Positions 62,539-64,000 of a stretch of DNA of 64,000 nucleotides are shown here, one piece after another. The stretch is taken from NCBI RefSeq assembly GCF_018502485.1, contig NZ_CP075546.1; one strand, 5' to 3'. This stretch comes from Methanospirillum purgamenti (lineage in GTDB: Archaea > Halobacteriota > Methanomicrobia > Methanomicrobiales > Methanospirillaceae). Every line of letters starts with the position of its first letter. The stretch's first letter is position 1. Under the pieces are notes generated by a model. That model saw only the letters and a list, made by a program, of their open reading frames with translations, was not told the DNA's origin and made no database searches. The position numbers and the translations under genes were made by a program.

Positions 62539-64000
62539 ACTCCTGATAAAAAATGCCTTTGTTATTGATCCTCTTCAGGGAATCCATGGTGATATTATGG
62601 ATATTCCCATCCGTGATGGCCGGATTGTCGACAAAGTCTCTGGAACCAGTCAGGTCATTGACGCTGGAAAAAATCTCACTCTTCCGGGTGGAATTGATTC
62701 ACATACCCATGTTTGTGGAACAAAAGTGAATTTTGGCAGATATATGAGCCCTGAAGATATGAGGGCCGGAAGAACTCCACGACGTGGGCCTATGTATCCT
62801 ACATCAGGATATACTGTACCGACTACGTATGGGAACAGTTACCGGTACAGCAAAATGGGGTACACAACGCTCCTTGAAGGGGCAATGGCACCTATGGAAG
62901 CCCGCCACACCCATGAGGAGTTTGCTGCAACTCCCATGCAGGATATGCTTGCAAATACTCTTTTTGATGGAAATTGGAGTCTTTTTGAAGCAGTGGGTGA
63001 CAATGATATCAGACAAGCGGCGGCTGTTATCGGATGGACACTTTCTGCAGTCAAGGGTTTTGGTATTAAATTAACGAATCCGGGAGGAACTGAAGCTTGG
63101 GGATTTGGTGATGATCTTTCAGGAATTGATGAGGTGGTTCCAAACTGGGATATTACCCCCAGACAGATCATTGATGTTACGATAAAAGCCTGCGAATACC
63201 TGCACCTTCCCCACTCGGTTCACCTCCACTGCAATAACCTTGGGATGCCGGGAAATTATCGAACGACACTACAGACCCTTGACATTCCATCTGACCTGAA
63301 TTCGGACCGACAGACATTGTATCTCACCCATGTTCAGTTCCATTCCTATGGGGGGAATACTTGGGGAGACATTCGTTCTGAAGCTGAAAAGATCGCTGGA
63401 TCAGTAAATATCAAACCACAGGTTGTTATTGATATGGGCCAGGTCATGTTTGGCCGCACGATGACGATGACAGCCGACGGTCCGATGGAATTCCGGCTCT
63501 ATACCCTCCATCGTAACAAATGGAGCAATCATGATGTTGAGCTTGAGACCGGGTCAGGAGTTATTCCCGTTTATTATAGCCGAAAGAGTTTAGTGAACAG
63601 TATCATGTGGGCAATTGGTCTTGAACTTGCCCTTCTTATCAAAAACCCCTGGCAGTGTATGCTCACGACAGATAATCCAAATGGGGCCCCATTTGTTAAA
63701 TATCCGGAGATAATTGGCCTTTTGATGTCCAATAAATATCGGGAAAAAGAACTTGGACAGGTTCATAAACTGACAACTGAACGAACATCACTCGGAACCA
63801 TCGATCGCGAGCTGAGCTATGAAGATATCGCGGTAATGACTCGTTCAGGACAGGCAAAAGCTCTTGGTCTTATCGAGCAGGGAAAGGGGCACTTCAGAGA
63901 AGGATCTCTTGCAGATATTGCAATTTATCCATTAAAACCAGATCAAACAGATCCTTCCCTACAATATGAAGAGGTTATTGGAGCATTTCAGCAGACTTTG
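62531..64000 (+). CDS. fwdA: Formylmethanofuran dehydrogenase subunit A, partial
   Basis: 490 residues visible; the frame runs off the window. An amidohydrolase-type metallo-enzyme that transfers the formyl group to methanofuran. The binuclear metal site begins with 'LPGGIDSHTHVCG' (His58, His60). A Lys in 'VKGFGIKLTNPGG' may be the carbamylated bridge, and 'HSVHLHCNN', 'LTHVQFHSYGG' and 'MLTTDNPNGAPF' supply further ligands. Continues the eha-fwd transcription unit; fwdC and others probably follow. Confidence 0.95.
   Translation, partial: MRELLIKNAFVIDPLQGIHGDIMDIPIRDGRIVDKVSGTSQVIDAGKNLTLPGGIDSHTHVCGTKVNFGRYMSPEDMRAGRTPRRGPMYPTSGYTVPTTYGNSYRYSKMGYTTLLEGAMAPMEARHTHEEFAATPMQDMLANTLFDGNWSLFEAVGDNDIRQAAAVIGWTLSAVKGFGIKLTNPGGTEAWGFGDDLSGIDEVVPNWDITPRQIIDVTIKACEYLHLPHSVHLHCNNLGMPGNYRTTLQTLDIPSDLNSDRQTLYLTHVQFHSYGGNTWGDIRSEAEKIAGSVNIKPQVVIDMGQVMFGRTMTMTADGPMEFRLYTLHRNKWSNHDVELETGSGVIPVYYSRKSLVNSIMWAIGLELALLIKNPWQCMLTTDNPNGAPFVKYPEIIGLLMSNKYREKELGQVHKLTTERTSLGTIDRELSYEDIAVMTRSGQAKALGLIEQGKGHFREGSLADIAIYPLKPDQTDPSLQYEEVIGAFQQTL

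Noticed and set aside
1..64000. CRISPR array, tRNA, rRNA, insertion sequence or prophage
   Set aside because: I saw no regularly spaced repeats, no cloverleaf-like conserved arms, no transposase or integrase and no terminal inverted repeats.

Overview
The window looks like chromosome from a hydrogenotrophic methanogenic archaeon of the Methanomicrobiales, most likely Methanospirillum or a close relative. The evidence is an Eha-type energy-converting hydrogenase operon running straight into formylmethanofuran dehydrogenase (Fwd) genes, a sulfide-type archaeal Thi4, an archaeal eIF1A, many PAS sensor proteins, and many secreted TPR and IPT-repeat proteins. The taxon is inferred from gene content and was not searched. 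I see no rRNA, tRNA, CRISPR array, insertion sequence or prophage.

Layout. 1-1818 is the 5' part of a secreted subtilisin-like protease on the minus strand. 1.9-9.4 kb is mixed: a receiver-PAS-histidine kinase, a TPR/metallo-beta-lactamase protein, a TauE/SafE permease, eIF1A, TspO, TrmO and the thiamine pair thiE-thi4. 9.5-22 kb holds an IPT-repeat surface protein, a GNAT acetyltransferase, a DUF1648 membrane protein with a beta-lactamase-fold hydrolase, an ornithine cyclodeaminase homologue, a HI0933-type flavoprotein, CheW, a ferredoxin-fused aldo/keto reductase, an orphan receiver, a small TPR protein and a TrmB-like regulator. 22-24.2 kb is a soluble PAS chemoreceptor.

24.2-37.6 kb is an envelope island: two clostripain-type (C11) cysteine proteases, an exported DJ-1/PfpI-like protein, two exported TPR proteins, a PsbP-like/TPR protein, a K+ channel and several exported proteins of unknown function. 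37.7-42.6 kb is a bacterial-type SbcD-SbcC pair. 42.8-49.1 kb carries two complete zinc/manganese-type ABC importers tail to tail, one led by an FmdE-family protein and the other by a DtxR-family regulator. 49.2-50.9 kb is mobB (guanine dinucleotide cofactor synthesis) with a divergent Fe-S protein. 51.1-53.9 kb is a PAS sensor and an HExxH peptidase.

54.07-64 kb is one tightly packed transcription unit: ehaB to ehaO, a four-cluster polyferredoxin, then fwdD, fwdB and fwdA (cut by the window end). Most genes overlap by 1-11 bases. The hydrogenase would use the ion gradient to reduce ferredoxin with H2; the polyferredoxin could carry those electrons to Fwd, which fixes CO2 on methanofuran. MobB upstream fits the cofactor need of FwdB.

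Three genes carry a single-base frameshift (near 25003, 32816 and 52996), two of them in runs of five identical bases. This suggests either consensus errors or recent decay. The eIF1A gene has no ATG, GTG or TTG start at its expected position.
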